A stretch of 64,000 bases of DNA from Apostichopus japonicus (GCF_037975245.1 NC_092563.1:18653594-18717593); one strand, 5' to 3'; shown: positions 39,121 to 50,732, counted from the first letter of the stretch. Numbers and translations: made by a program. Notes: a model not told the origin generated them from the sequence alone.

Positions 39121-39892
39121 GCACAATTCTTTGCAAGTAAAGTCGCACGATTAAGCTGAAACCTTAATAACCTCGTTCGCTATTCTTCAATTTATCAGAT
39201 TTGAAAGAATATTTTCTCACCAACAAATAAAAAAAAACTATCACTTTACTGTAATCTCCAAACCATTTAACTTCACTTGTTTTGTATATAGCAATTTCTT
39301 TCATTTTATCCTTTTTTATATATATATTTTTTTATAACGTGTTATAATGTACACATGACCAATTTTCCTGATTATATCTAATGTCAGAACCCGCAGCAAA
39401 GGTGGAATCGTTCCGTTGACGAACTGTTGATGATAACGTAACCAAAGTTAATCATATGGAACGCCAACCGTTTGCAAACAACTAAAAGTATGTCGGAGTA
39501 AAAGTATCTTTCAATAAATAAAAAAATAAATAAAAAAATGCATAAACACTAGTAGATTTTTACGGTATTTCATACCACACCGTTGATTCTTTTATCCATT
39601 GTCAAAATTTATCTGTGAATTATGAAACAAGTCAAATGGCATTTTATGGTATACGTTCAAACAGAGGCGGCAGATTCGGACGGGCACAAGGGGGGGGGGG
39701 GGAGACCTACCACTTCCAGTTTTGAGAAGACCCTCACCAGTGTCCCTTCACATAAATAAGAAGTGTTCTTTGTTAGAGAAATTCAAAAGATAGTAACATT
39801 GTAACAAAATAATGTATATATAATTAAAACGTCCCTTTGTTGAAAAACAAAACATTCAAATACTTTAATGTGGCTCCGGAATGGACATAACA
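39121..39892. other. Intergenic DNA
   Basis: AT-rich, with a G13 run near 39691. No gene recognised. Confidence 0.35.
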
Positions 39893-41445
39893 GAGGCGTA
39901 TCCAGGATTTTCTAATCCAGGGGCGCGAATTACTATCTAAGCGGAGCGCCACCATCGGTTGGCGCGAAGCGTACAAGAAAATTTCTGGTTTTCAAACCCC
40001 CAGATCACCGGAAATGACACATCTCGGGCTTGAAAATGACCAACCAGATGTATACACTTTTGGCCTGAGAACCAAGTATTTCCCAATAGTTTTTTCCCCT
40101 TCATAACCTTTTTGAAGATTATCACCAGGCACACATCATGTTCGACATCATCGTATATGTCCTATGGATCATTGCTTTTGTCTGTACGTAACGGCCCACA
40201 ATACCCGTCAGCCCCACTTTTCAAGGTTTTAAGTCCATTATTTGTTCAGAATTTGAAAATTCAGATTTCTCGTGAATAAACTCACTTCAAAACATACCCA
40301 TAATGTTGAAAAAATGTCATCTATGGACAACCAATATAGAAAAACCTCTTTCAACCCCTAACAGACCGGTCAAAATTACACGAGTAGAAGGAAGTATGAT
40401 GAAGAATGTTGGTAAGGAAATTTTCGAAAATTCAGACACAGTTAATTTATTGCTGTACAAATATTAAACCCTCTTATAACGGCTTTTATAAAACTTGGTT
40501 GAAGGAAATGAAAAAATACCAGATATTTCCGAAACCGAACACTACACACATAGGCATAGGAGGCGGGAGGCTCCTACTGAAAGAAAAATAAATTGCTAAA
40601 GGAAATGAATAGTTTAAAAAATATCTCCTTGATAATTAAAATAAAGTTCTAAGCTTGGCCGACTAATTCGCCATTACTAATGTAAAAGAGAATTTGACAT
40701 AATTGGACCACCGTGCTTTTTCTCCATCTACATAAGACATTTCGTTGTTTACATTAGCATCCCGCGGTATACTGCGCAATTTCCACGGACCGTATGGTAC
40801 ACGATAGCATGCGATGTAATAGCCGATGCTAGCTTATATGATATTGACATTAACATGTTGAAACGCGAGCGGAGCGCGCAAACAAATTTAGGTTATATTT
40901 TTCGGGCAATACGTTACAGACCCCCAAACCAAATTGGGTTCCTGACTACACACATCGACAGTTTTGAGGCTGTTCATCCTGGAACCGCCATTGTCATGCT
41001 CACTGATATAATGTGATATCTGCTGTTTGCTTTACAAATTCGAACAGGCGCGTAGCGAATAATTTGCCAAGGGAGGGGCGAAGCCTGTAGGCAAACTATC
41101 TCAGCGTAGCGCCACCTTCAGTTGGCGCGAAGCGTACAAGAAAATTTTGGCCGAAAATGCCTCCGAGATCGCTGGAAATGACACTTCCCAGGCCTTGTAA
41201 GTTGCATCTAAGCATTTTCTATTTTGAAATTACTAGCGATATCATAAAAAAAAATATGCTCGGGGGGGGGGCGGTCGCCCCCTTCCCGAAATGCGTCCTG
41301 TTCCCCGACGACTCGGTCGAGTTCGAGACCAGCCACAGTTGGTTTCATAGCACAATACACACATACACACACATGTTATGATAGACCATATATAGTATAT
41401 ATATAGATACATTAGTGAGAGAGGAAAAATTGGAAACGTCAAAAA
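39893..41445 (+). repeat. Composite dispersed repeat, copy 2
   Basis: It begins at the hAT-like terminus CAGAGGCGTATCCAGG and matches copy 1 (20030-21606) in reverse complement across its length. The nested hAT-like element is present at about 40540-40960. A second internal terminus, CAGGCGCGTAGCGAAT, is at 41046. The far end is near the GATACATTAGTGAGAGAG block. No intact coding frame is visible. Confidence 0.85.
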
Positions 41446-41591
41446 TGGAGTTGTCGGTGTAAGGGGTAGGGTGAGGCAAAACCTCGATCCGTCACTGGCT
41501 ACCCGGCCATGTGTATATAATAGGGATCAGCGCTGTAATTATGACTGTTCCTCTTTCTCTTCCCGGTGTCTTGGCGTTTTTCTTATGCTCC

Positions 41592-41753
41592 CTCCTTTTC
41601 TCCTTTTTCTCTCCTTCTTCTTTTCTTTTCCCTTCCTTCCTCTCCTCCTCCTCTTTCTCCCCCCTCTTTTTTCCCTTTCTCTTCTCTTTTTCTCTCTCCT
41701 CTTTTTCTTACCCGGGGGGCGCGCGCCCCCAACACCCCCCTGGATACGCGCCT
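41592..41753 (-). repeat. Polypyrimidine-rich remnant with hAT-like terminus, second copy
   Basis: Same CT-rich tract and CCTGGATACGCGCCTG terminus as 1578-1743. Confidence 0.65.
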
Positions 41754-42627
41754 GCATAAGATCCACGTTTTGAAGCAACTCTGTGGTTTTTTCTGCTGAA
41801 ATAAAAGTCATATGTCCCACTGTCCTTCGTAGTTTGAACCCCTTCTACCCACACCACCACCTCCCCCTCCTCAGACTTAATCTTCTTCAGCCGCCCATTC
41901 AAAATATGATATCGATCGAAGGAAAACTTCATATCGCTCATCATAATGATATAACTTTGTATGTCAATGAATCCCAAGTTTGTTCTATATAGGGCCACAG
42001 AGAAACATAATTTGGAAATCCAAGACAGAACCGAATCACTTGATAGAGTATCAGATTAATATTTGTGAGGCCTTCGACACATAGTTCCTTTGTCATGATT
42101 TATGTTTTATCACGTTTCCATGCTCATCTCATAGTTTAGAAAATGAAAAAAAAAAGTTAATACGATACTTTTGTTATCATTTGGTATTAGAGCGACGGTG
42201 ATAATAAGATTTCTACATTGTACCGACATAGCAGTTAAAACTTACACGCAGCATTAATTTACAAACATAAATGGCAATAGGATTTCAAGACGATAGAGTG
42301 CGAATAACTCCGTCTATTCGGATAGTTATTTTTTCTGTTTTTATTATACCTATGCTTTAGCCAATAACCCAAATAAATGAGAAAAACAAAAAGTAATGCT
42401 ACCCGTGTGAATTAATACATTAATATTATATATATTTTTTATATACATTTTTAGGAACATCAGGAACCGTGATCTGCCAATTGAACAGATCGAGCGAGGG
42501 GTTGTTTCTGCTTATAGCTGTGTTGTTGTTCTCTTTAATTGTCCCATCTTGCGACTCGTACATATCACAAGCTAGAATCAATAAAATACGGTAGCCAGTA
42601 AATCCTGATGTTGTCCCCCAGTACTGA
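41754..42627. other. 3' flank of the oxidase gene
   Basis: A minus-strand frame at about 41766-41998 is moderately protein-like (NGRLKKIKSEEGEVVVWVEG) but unrecognised and without clear splice sites. Near 42718-42728 (just inside the gene's last intron) is a short GA repeat. No polyadenylation signal was assigned. Confidence 0.3.
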
Positions 42628-42701
42628 TCATAAACTACAGTTCAAGTAATCACTTTCCTTTTGGATAAATTGTTTTGAAATATCTGATATACTTGAGCAA
42701 C
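42628..42701 (-). CDS. Oxidase exon 8 (C-terminus)
   Basis: Encodes [20 protein letters not shown] plus NCSL and the stop TGA (42630-42628), matching the short last helix of the family. The acceptor is TACTACAG. The phase joins exon 7 exactly, which makes the assignment strong despite the exon's shortness. Confidence 0.88.
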
Positions 42702-45700
42702 CTGTAGTAAAGATAGAGAGAGAGAGAAAGTGTAACGAAAATCAAAGTGAAAGAAGGTAATGTAGGTGTTAAAGGTAATGTACATGTGGCTGGAAAGCCT
42801 CAATATGACACTTTTAGACTGTGATGTGATGACGAAACCAATTTATCTATCGATGTCTATTTTTATGGCGCGTTTGCATATTTTATTCTTCACAAAAAAA
42901 TGCCCCTCCCCCACTTTGAAAAGTTGGAGGGGTGGAGCAGGAGCCTACGTCTCGGTGGAAGTGAAGCTTAGGTAACTCACCACATATAGTCATACATAAT
43001 TGAAGTATACCTTGCATCACCACCACAATCAAATTTAGCATAGCGTAGGTAACTCACCACATAGGGTCATACACAATCGGAGTTAGCATAGCGTAGGTAA
43101 CTCACCACATAGGGTCATACACAATCAAAGTTAGCATAGCGTAGGTAACTCACCACATAGGGTCATACACAATCGGAGTTCCTTGGCAAGAATACCAAGA
43201 ACATCATACACGCCATCTGCTCCCTGTAAAGAACACAAATACGTTACTAAATCAATAACTTCCCCACAACAATACAAGTGTATATATTACATTGGTCTTA
43301 TATCTTATAATATATTATATTTATTACACTATTAAAGTATTACTTACTGGTTTCCAACCTCTGGATATACAATCAGTGCCCACAGGCTCGGCTTCGAATC
43401 CAGGTGGAGGCTGGAAGTTTATTCACTGTTCTGGATTTCCAACTCATTACAATTTCAAGAATACTATATATACCAATATATATTTTAAATGTGTGTGTGT
43501 ATAGTGTTTGTTTCTGTATGTACACATATTCCTTCATAGCCTATATGATATTACATTTTACGACATCCAAATCGACCCCATTGTTGTTTAATGCCTTACA
43601 TTAACTGACAATCCCCACAAGACTGGTCTACCGATGAAAACAGCTCTCGCTCCCAACGCCAACGCTTTGAATACGTCATTTCCGGTCCTAAATCCTGAAT
43701 CGATATAAACTTCTGCCTGAGTTCCTTTGACGGCATCGACAACTTCTGAGAGCACATCAAGCTGAGGAAATATCGAAATAGCCAATCGTTTACTCCGCCA
43801 AATAATTGTTATTTGTATATATACGACACGTTATACACAAACATGTACGTTGCTAGGGTCTTGTGATTTGGAGGGGGGGGGGGTGGTAGAATACTAATAT
43901 TCGAACTAGAATCATAACTTTCCAACTGGGTGGATTCGTAAGGTGGAGGGGGGGGGGGGGGGGCGAGGCCATACTGCAAGTTCGAAATTTTCAGCAGCAT
44001 AACACGAGTGGGTTGTCATTCTTTGTACCTTAAATATGCTATACCGGGTACTTAAGTAATATGCTAAGTTATGTTGAGTTATTAGTATCATGAAATTGTT
44101 TCGTGATAAAGAAGAGCATTGGAGGAAATGTTTTGATTTTTTTTTCGGTGAACACAATTGGTTTTAGCCGGACAAACAATATTTACTCTAATCTGCCAGT
44201 TATCGTTCCATCCAACCCCCTCCCGTTCCTACGTGCCCTCCCAACACTCCGAGGCATAGTCATGAAACATGATTAATTAAAACATTCAACGACAATGAAA
44301 AAATAATCAACAACATTAATTCGCCAAATGAGTCTTTGTAAAAACCCCATCAAATCACAGCTACGTTGTTCAGTAATGTAATATAAGGTACATTGCTTCG
44401 AAAGCTGTCTTTTCGTTTTTCTATACCGTTGCAGTATAACACTTATGTCGCATAACTGGTACTGCTACATACCGTAGCAGGGACGGAATCTAACTGTCGC
44501 CCTCCATGGTTCGATACCCATACAGCATCTGCACCATTGTCTACCGCCTCACGTGCAGCTTTACCTGTTAAAATGAGAATTACAACCCCATATCACATAC
44601 ATTTAAGGACGGGCTTGTAAGATTTCAATCAAGGCAAAACATTATGTTTGCTAATTACCCCCCCCCCCTCCCTCCGTTGGGTATTTCGTCGTGCCCTAGT
44701 ACGAAATGCTTTGGATTATGTTGAACAGCAAATGCTTTGGTATGTGTGTCTTTAAAGTGTATTTGTACAGAAATGGGATGGTGAGGCAGCGGAAGGGGGG
44801 GGGGGTGGTAGGCTCTTTCGAGTTAGAAAGGGGTATTTGACCAGATCTTTAAGTAATAAGACGGTGAACTTCTTTTAATAGTCCTCCTTACTTCATTCAT
44901 GTCACTATGTGATCCTCCAGGAGTTATCACTTACTGCTGTTTTCTAAATGTTTTTAAAAAACATTTTTTTCTGATTCCTCTGCAAAGATGCTTCCTTTGG
45001 TCAAAAAATTATCAGTTTGTTAAGCTGAAACGTCATTAATCGCGTTGTATTCTGTTATTAAATCAAAACTTCAATGGAAGTTGAATGAATTGAAAATAAA
45101 AGGAGTTAATATGTTAAGTCCCTGTTTGAATGCAATGTGATTCTTTCAACCAAATAAAACAGGAACGACTTATATTTAACATTTCGTTGAGAGTGCACAA
45201 TGAATCTTTTAAACGATATGAATGTATTTGAGATCCTCCTGCAATTGGCAGGAACTCGCGAAGAAGCCTTCATTGGTTTATCAAAGCCGCAACTGACCGA
45301 AGTCAGTCTCTTAGATTCATATTTTAACGTCCATGATTATGAATTGACAATTGTCAACAACTCTGTAACTGGACGACATACGTCAATCTTGGAATGACTC
45401 GAACTCGGGACCTTATGATTGAAAGGCACCGCGGCGTTAACCACTGAGCTAACACTCTTATCTTACACTCTTATCTCAGTGTTTATATCGTTGAAATAAG
45501 TCAAAGAAGAAGAAGCAAACCAGCGATATGCACATCAGGATGTTAATAAGTTGGACAAATTAAAAAGTTATTTTCCAGAGGAATGAAAACAAAAGCCTTT
45601 AAAATCTCACGAATAAGGAAAACAATTCTATTTATTTCCATTATTATATACCCAAGCTGCAGTCTCATGAATAAGAAAAGCATTATATTTGTTTTCCATT

Positions 45701-48700
45701 ACTCTATGTCCAAGCTGCAAACATACGACTGCGAGTCTATATATAGCCTAGTCCCCAGTACATCAAGAATGCGAGCATCATAGAACAGAATGATAAACTT
45801 ACCCGTTAGAATCCCTTTAACGATGACTTTCATATTGGGAACGACAGATTTCACCCATCGGATGACACCAATATCCATAGGGGTGTCACGGATGCCTTGT
45901 CGTACCATATATTTGGTCAAACCAAGTGGTCCTTCTTTGTATGCTCTGTAAGATTCCTCATCTTCTTCAAAAATATAATTCACCATTCTGGTAAAATGAT
46001 AAAATAAAATAAAAATCTCATTTTGTATTATTGGGCTTTTTATGATATTATGATCTATAGATCACTTTACACCACAATGGTACAATAATAGCGATCCGTT
46101 TGATACCACCTATACAGAATTCATCGTTTAAAAAAATATATATTTCACATGATATTGCTTTCTTGGAAAAACAGAATTATTACATATTACACATTTGCGA
46201 AATACGAATAACTTTTTGAAAAAGTTTTGTTCAAAGGATACGATATACATTTTAATGCCTCTATCCTGAATTGGGCTATCCGAATAGGGTTATCCGAATT
46301 GGGTTATCCGAATTGGGCTATCCGAATAGGGTTATCCGAATTGGGTTATCCGAATTGGGTTTCCAAATTGGGTTTCCAAATTGGGTTGTCCGAATAGGGT
46401 TATCCGAATAGGGTTATCCGAATTGGGTTATCCGAATTGGGTTATCCGAATTGGGTTATCCGAATTGGGTTATCCGAATTGGGTTATCCGAATTGGGTTA
46501 TCCGAATTGGGTTATCCGAATTGGGTTATCCGAATTGGGTTATCCGAATTGGGTTATCCGAATTGGGTTATCCGAATTGGGTTATCCGAATAGGGTTATC
46601 CGAATTGGGTTATCCGAATTGGGTTTCCAAATTGGGTTATCCGAATTGGGTTATCCGAATTGGGTTATCCAAAAAAGGTTATCCGAATTGGGTTATCCGA
46701 ATTGGGTTATCCGAATTGGGTTATCCGAATTGGGCTATCCGAATAGGGTTATCCGAATTGGGTTTCCAAATTGGGTTTCCAAATTGGGTTATCCGAATTG
46801 GGTTATCCGAAATAGGGTTATCCGAATTGGGTTATCCGAATTGGGTTTCCAAATTGGGTTGTCCGAATTGGATTATCCGAATTGGGTTATCCAAAAAAGG
46901 TTATCCGAATTGGGTTATCCGTATGATGAAGTTTGGATACATCGAACTTCAGTGATACTATGAGGGCATTATATATTTTTCATGAAATACTGTGTACTGT
47001 ATTCTAGGTCCTTGCTGTACTGTATATATATATGGTCTATAACAAAAATCGTTACCAAACACAAATCTGGTTCGTTTATACGTCGTATATGGTCGTTGAC
47101 CTAAACTATCAACTCCATTCAACTTTTTGTTATACATTGTTAGCAGGCGCGGATCAAGGGCCGCGGATGAGGGGGTGGGTGAACCTTCCCTTCCCCTTAT
47201 CCCAACCCCCTTTCACAGATTTTTAAATCGGAGTGTGTAACTAACAAGTTATAGGAAAACTTTCTATTTTCAATATTAAGCCTTACATATAACGCAGGCA
47301 AAAATTCCACGAAAAGGTAAAAGAAAAAGAAAAAAATGAAAAGAAAAAAAGGTGAATGAACTTACTGGTTTTCTTCTTTCGATAACAGTGTCATCAGGAA
47401 TTCACTATCTTTAAGGGGTAGAGTCCTATGTTGTGGTCTAACTACGCTGTCTACAGTTATGACTATGGCCTTGAATCCGGAAGCCTCGGCCTCTTGCATC
47501 GCCAGTCTCATCAAGTTATTGTTCTTCAAGATGTAGGTTTGCTTGAGAAATAACCCATCAGGGTAGGTTGATGACAACGTGCGCATGTGCGTGGTGGATG
47601 AAGAGCTGAGGGTCATCGCGGTGCCATATTGTGACGCAGCTACAAGTATGCATGTGAGGAAGAAATGAAATTCCTTTCTTATTCGTATCATGGTATTGAT
47701 TTGGGAAGATAGGAAGAGATGGTGAGATAACGAGATATCAATATGTTTTGAAAGATGCTGATATTGCGAAACGGGGACGATGTTGACAAGGTGAGAGGTG
47801 GAAAATGTTGAAATGGCGAGATAGAATGCAGGCATAAACAAAAATGAAGTTCATTTTGAGACGGTGTAATGGCATCGATATTGCGAGATCGATAGAGAGA
47901 TGTTGACATGGCGAGATAGAAATATGTTTCGAGAAAGAAATATGTTGAGTTGACATCGCAAAAGGGACAGCTATTGATATAGTTTAGAGGCAGAAAGATG
48001 GTGAAATGTCAAGACGGAAAGATGTTGATATGTATGTTGAGATAAAAAGATGCTGACGTGACGATATCGAAAATATGTTGACCTATAACGCGACAAAATG
48101 ATTTTGACATTGCCATACAGGCAAATACGTAGAAATATCAGTTCTTGGCATTGTAAGATGGGTGGAGATGGGACGAGATGGGATGTTGACATGGTCGGAG
48201 ATAAAACTATGTTATAAGACGAAAAAATGTTGACATGCATTGAGATAGAAAGATGTTGTCGCGACAAGATAGAAACATGTCGACATCACAAACCAGACAT
48301 GTAGACGTTGACATGGTGAGAATGAAAAATGTTGACATGAGAGAGAAATGTTGACATGGTGAGAAAGAAACATTTTGACATGGTGAGAAAGAAACGTGTT
48401 GACATGGTGAGAAAGAAGCATGTTGTCATGGTGAGAAAGAAGCATGTTGACATGGTGAGAAAGAAACATGTTGACATGGTGAGAAAGAAACATGTTGACA
48501 TGGTGAGAAAGAAGCATGTTGTCATGGTGAGAAAGAAGCATGTTGACATGGTGAGAAAGAAACATGTTGACATGGTGAGAAAGAAGCATGTTGTCATGGT
48601 GAGAAAGAAACATGTTGACATGGTGAGAAAGAAGCATGTTGTCATGGTGAGAAAGAAGCATGTTGACATGGTGAGAAAGAATCATGTTGACATGGTGAGA

Positions 48701-50732
48701 AAGAAGCATGTTGACATGGTGAGAAAGAAACATGTTGACATGGTGAGAAAGAAGCATGTTGACATGGTGAGAAAGAAACATGTTGACATGGTGAGAAAGA
48801 AGCATGTTGTCATGGTGAGAATGAAGCATGTTGACATGGTGAGAAAGAACATGTTGACATGGTGAGAAAGAAGCATGTTGTCATGGTGAGAGAGATACCT
48901 GTTGACATGGTGAGAAAGAAGCATGTTGTCATGGTGAGAAAGAAACATGTTGACATGGTGAGAAAGAAACATGTTGCCATGGTGAGAAAGAAGCATGTTG
49001 ACATGGTGAGAAAGATGCATGTTGACATGGTGATGGGAGAGAAATGTTAACATGGTGAGAAAGAAACGTGTTGACGTGGTGAGAAAGAAGCATGTTGACA
49101 TGGTGAAAGAGAGGTATGTTGGCACAGCGGTACATGAAGATGTTGCACTACAAAAAGATGTTAGCATGGCAAGACAAACCTTGCGCACAGGACAGTCGCT
49201 AGAAAGTTGTCGTCATGAAAACAGTAAAAGATGCCGTATTAAAAAGCGATGGCGGCGTGAAAGCTGTTGAAGCAATGATATTGATTTATTGAGATATAGA
49301 TGTTGCGAGATAAAATATATTTACAGGACAACTTGCAAGATGATGAATGGTTGTATAAAAAACTTTGATATCATGACATGATGTTTTCATTTGAAAGCGA
49401 AGAACTGTTACCTTTTGCTGTTTCGAGTTCCGCGTTTGGATGAGCAAATATATGTAAAGCAGTCGGTGCAATGCAAAATGGAGATTTTATACGGTGACCA
49501 AGAATGGAGGTTGAAATATCTACATCTGCTATACCTCGTAACACCCTCGGTCTTAATCTGTATCTGAAATTAATTTAAACAAATAAAAAAACAAACAGAT
49601 AAACAAAACATATTACAAAAGAGTGGGATCGTAGAGTGGCCACAAGTGAGAAGGTTGGGAAGGACAAGAAATATGTGCTACTTGGTGTAACCTTCCGTCC
49701 CCAACCGCCCACCCTCAACTCCCAACACCCAAGTCCAATTGTATTATATAAGAAATGAAAACACAAGATTCGTTCGACTTGTAGTCCTGTATATAATCAT
49801 GTAAACAAGTTTGACTCCGCATATTTCGACCCCCCAAAAAAATCGGTAAATAGTTTCTTCCACCGAAGGCGGTAAGACTGATATTTATTGTTGTTGTTGT
49901 TGTATATTTTGTAGTTTATCTTTTATCAAAGACCTTGAACACTGTAGACAATCGTTTCAAATGGTTGCTAAGAAACAGCTTGAAGTCTGCTGTATTTGGA
50001 ACTCTTTAAATATATTCTGTCAGTCAATTACCATCCAGGTTGTTTGTGACACGAGGTCAAATCGCAGCGAACGGAGTGAAAACATAAGTTTTAGCACACA
50101 CGTTAGCTACATAATTGTGCCTAAACATTGCGAATCGGTGTGTTCCTGATTATGAAGAAAACTAACGCTTACAGGGCAAAAACTCTAAGTGGAAATTAAC
50201 GATTACACAGGGGCTGACTAATGAACCATTGGAACCCCATGACCCACATTTTGCATACAGAGTGAAGGAAAGTGACGATCGGCGTGGAAAACGTTTTGGA
50301 CAGGTTCAGGTTCACACTTTCAGTTTCAATGAACACTAGTCATTGTTTTCACTACAGCAACATGACGTAATACAAAATGGACAAGGAGTGACCGTGTGTG
50401 CTACATAGAGAGTACGCAGTATTATGACTAAATACTGTTTTGTTCATCGAAACGTTGAATTACCTCTTAGTTATGTTGACAAAACGAGTATAATTCGTAA
50501 TAAAATGAGAAGTTTAGGCCTAACATGATTTCTGCATTAAAATATATTCTAAAATCCCGGTTAAAGATGAATATATGTCGAAAACCAACCTTTCGAATAC
50601 CCGTCGGTTATCCTGGTAAGTTTCCATTCCCCCACTTGCAGTGGAATAATAAACCCAGGCATGCGGATGTAAGGACCGCTCAGCTTCTATTTTGTAGTCT
50701 GCTATATCAGTTGCCTTAAAAGTGGTTGCCAT
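42628..50732 (-). CDS. (S)-2-hydroxyacid oxidase (HAO/glycolate oxidase family), eight exons
   Basis: The FMN-dependent alpha-hydroxyacid oxidase family oxidises 2-hydroxyacids to 2-oxoacids with O2, giving H2O2, usually in peroxisomes. Coding exons: 50732-50590, 49563-49412, 47639-47366, 45987-45803, 44564-44473, 43761-43600, 43223-43154, 42701-42628; 1152 nt, 383 residues (human HAO1 has 370). All introns are GT..AG and the phases agree. The start is ACAAAATGGCA. Conserved residues include Tyr28 (VYYSTASGG), Tyr134, Asp162, Lys247 (VKGIL), His271 and Arg274 (SNHGGRQLD), and the FMN-phosphate site (303-328, [19 protein letters not shown]). The usual active-site Trp is Ser112, and the usual Arg after VD is displaced. 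The C-terminus NCSL is not a canonical PTS1. Function as an oxidase is inferred from family. A diverged paralogue or altered specificity is likely. Confidence 0.92.
42965..43180 (-). repeat. 48-bp tandem repeat duplicating the exon 7 splice donor
   Basis: Three units with an exact 48-bp period (starting near 43037, 43085 and 43133) each contain the last codons of exon 7 and the ATGTGGTGAGTTACC donor. A fourth, diverged copy lies near 42965-43005. Reading through from exon 7 meets an in-frame TAA within 24 nt, so donor choice changes whether the protein ends early. Confidence 0.9.
43154..43223 (-). CDS. Oxidase exon 7
   Basis: Encodes residues 337-360 ([20 protein letters not shown]..). The acceptor is TTTACAG and the donor TGTG|GTGAGT, phase 1. 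Its last ~25 nt and the donor recur in the 48-bp tandem copies downstream in intron 7. Confidence 0.92.
43600..43761 (-). CDS. Oxidase exon 6
   Basis: Encodes residues 283-336, the FMN-phosphate-binding part ([20 protein letters not shown], then [13 protein letters not shown]). The acceptor is TTTCCTCAG and the donor TTAAT|GTAAGG, phase 0. Confidence 0.95.
44473..44564 (-). CDS. Oxidase exon 5
   Basis: Encodes residues 252-282, [20 protein letters not shown] then [10 protein letters not shown], carrying the catalytic His271 and Arg274. The acceptor is TTTTAACAG and the donor TACG|GTATGT, phase 0. Confidence 0.95.
45233..45465 (-). mobile_element. tRNA-derived SINE, family 2, copy 2, in oxidase intron 4
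   Basis: On the minus strand it has the A box TAGCTCAGTGG and the B-box-like GAGTTCGAGTC, then a body with CTTCGGTCAGTTGCGG and TTCGCGAGTTCCTGC. It is a diverged relative of the copy at 33140-33392. Confidence 0.82.
45803..45987 (-). CDS. Oxidase exon 4
   Basis: Encodes residues 190-252: an acidic variable loop ([15 protein letters not shown]), then [19 protein letters not shown] with the conserved Lys247. Donor ACGG|GTAAGT, phase 1. Confidence 0.92.
46268..46925. repeat. 14-bp minisatellite in oxidase intron 3
   Basis: About 47 units of GGGTTATCCGAATT, with 13-bp variants GGGTTTCCAAATT and occasional CCAAAAAAG units. The 14-bp period cycles through all three frames, giving long but meaningless repetitive frames. 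Confidence 0.97.
47366..47639 (-). CDS. Oxidase exon 3 (divergent active-site exon)
   Basis: Encodes residues 99-190. It contains [11 protein letters not shown], where relatives have LSSWATSS, then KQTYILKN and [16 protein letters not shown]. The reading frame is intact, so the changes are not from decay by frameshift. The acceptor is CTTGTAG and the donor CCA|GTAAGT, phase 2. Confidence 0.88.
47690..49320. repeat. 24-bp minisatellite filling most of oxidase intron 2
   Basis: The central part (48300-49110) has about 32 units of GACATGGTGAGAAAGAAACA followed by TGTT. The flanks (47690-48300, 49110-49320) hold older, diverged units (GAGATAGAAAGATGTTGACA). Every unit contains GGTGAG, a donor-like word on the plus strand, opposite to the gene. 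Periodicity of 24 keeps frames open on both strands, which I treat as artefact. Confidence 0.95.
49412..49563 (-). CDS. Oxidase exon 2
   Basis: Encodes residues 49-98 ([20 protein letters not shown] to ELETAK), including the IAPTA strand that contacts FMN. The acceptor is TTAATTTCAG and the donor AAAAG|GTAACA, phase 1. Confidence 0.92.
49564..50589 (-). other. Oxidase intron 1
   Basis: No second gene, exon or clear repeat was recognised inside, apart from a short (GTT)n stretch near 49889-49900. Confidence 0.5.
50590..50732 (-). CDS. Oxidase exon 1
   Basis: Encodes residues 1-48, with the N-terminal helix and the VYYSTASGG segment that holds the substrate-binding Tyr28. The donor is AAAG|GTTGGT, phase 2. 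A plus-strand gypsy remnant starts 114 bp upstream of the ATG. Confidence 0.9.

Noticed and set aside
39893-41753. Single hAT-like element from CAGAGGCG at 39893 to GCGCCTG at 41753
   Set aside because: The 8-bp flanks (GGACATAA and CATAAGAT) do not match as a target duplication, and the interior is a composite.
42441-42560. Alternative last exon of the oxidase
   Set aside because: Acceptor-like AG sites exist but the translations do not resemble the family C-terminus; the exon at 42628-42701 does.
43588-43785. Separate small protein starting with Met at 43785
   Set aside because: The first residues are intron; the acceptor at 43762 and phase match show this is exon 6 of the oxidase.
45699-45986. 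95-codon independent gene
   Set aside because: The frame reads past the donor at 45802; it is exon 4 of the oxidase plus intron.
46381-46963. 170-codon repetitive frames
   Set aside because: They come from the 14-bp minisatellite, which lies in an intron of the oxidase gene on the other strand.
48212-49188. Long repetitive frames on both strands (HHVNMLLS-type and VRKKHVDM-type)
   Set aside because: The 24-bp minisatellite is a multiple of three, so frames stay open by arithmetic; it lies in an intron.
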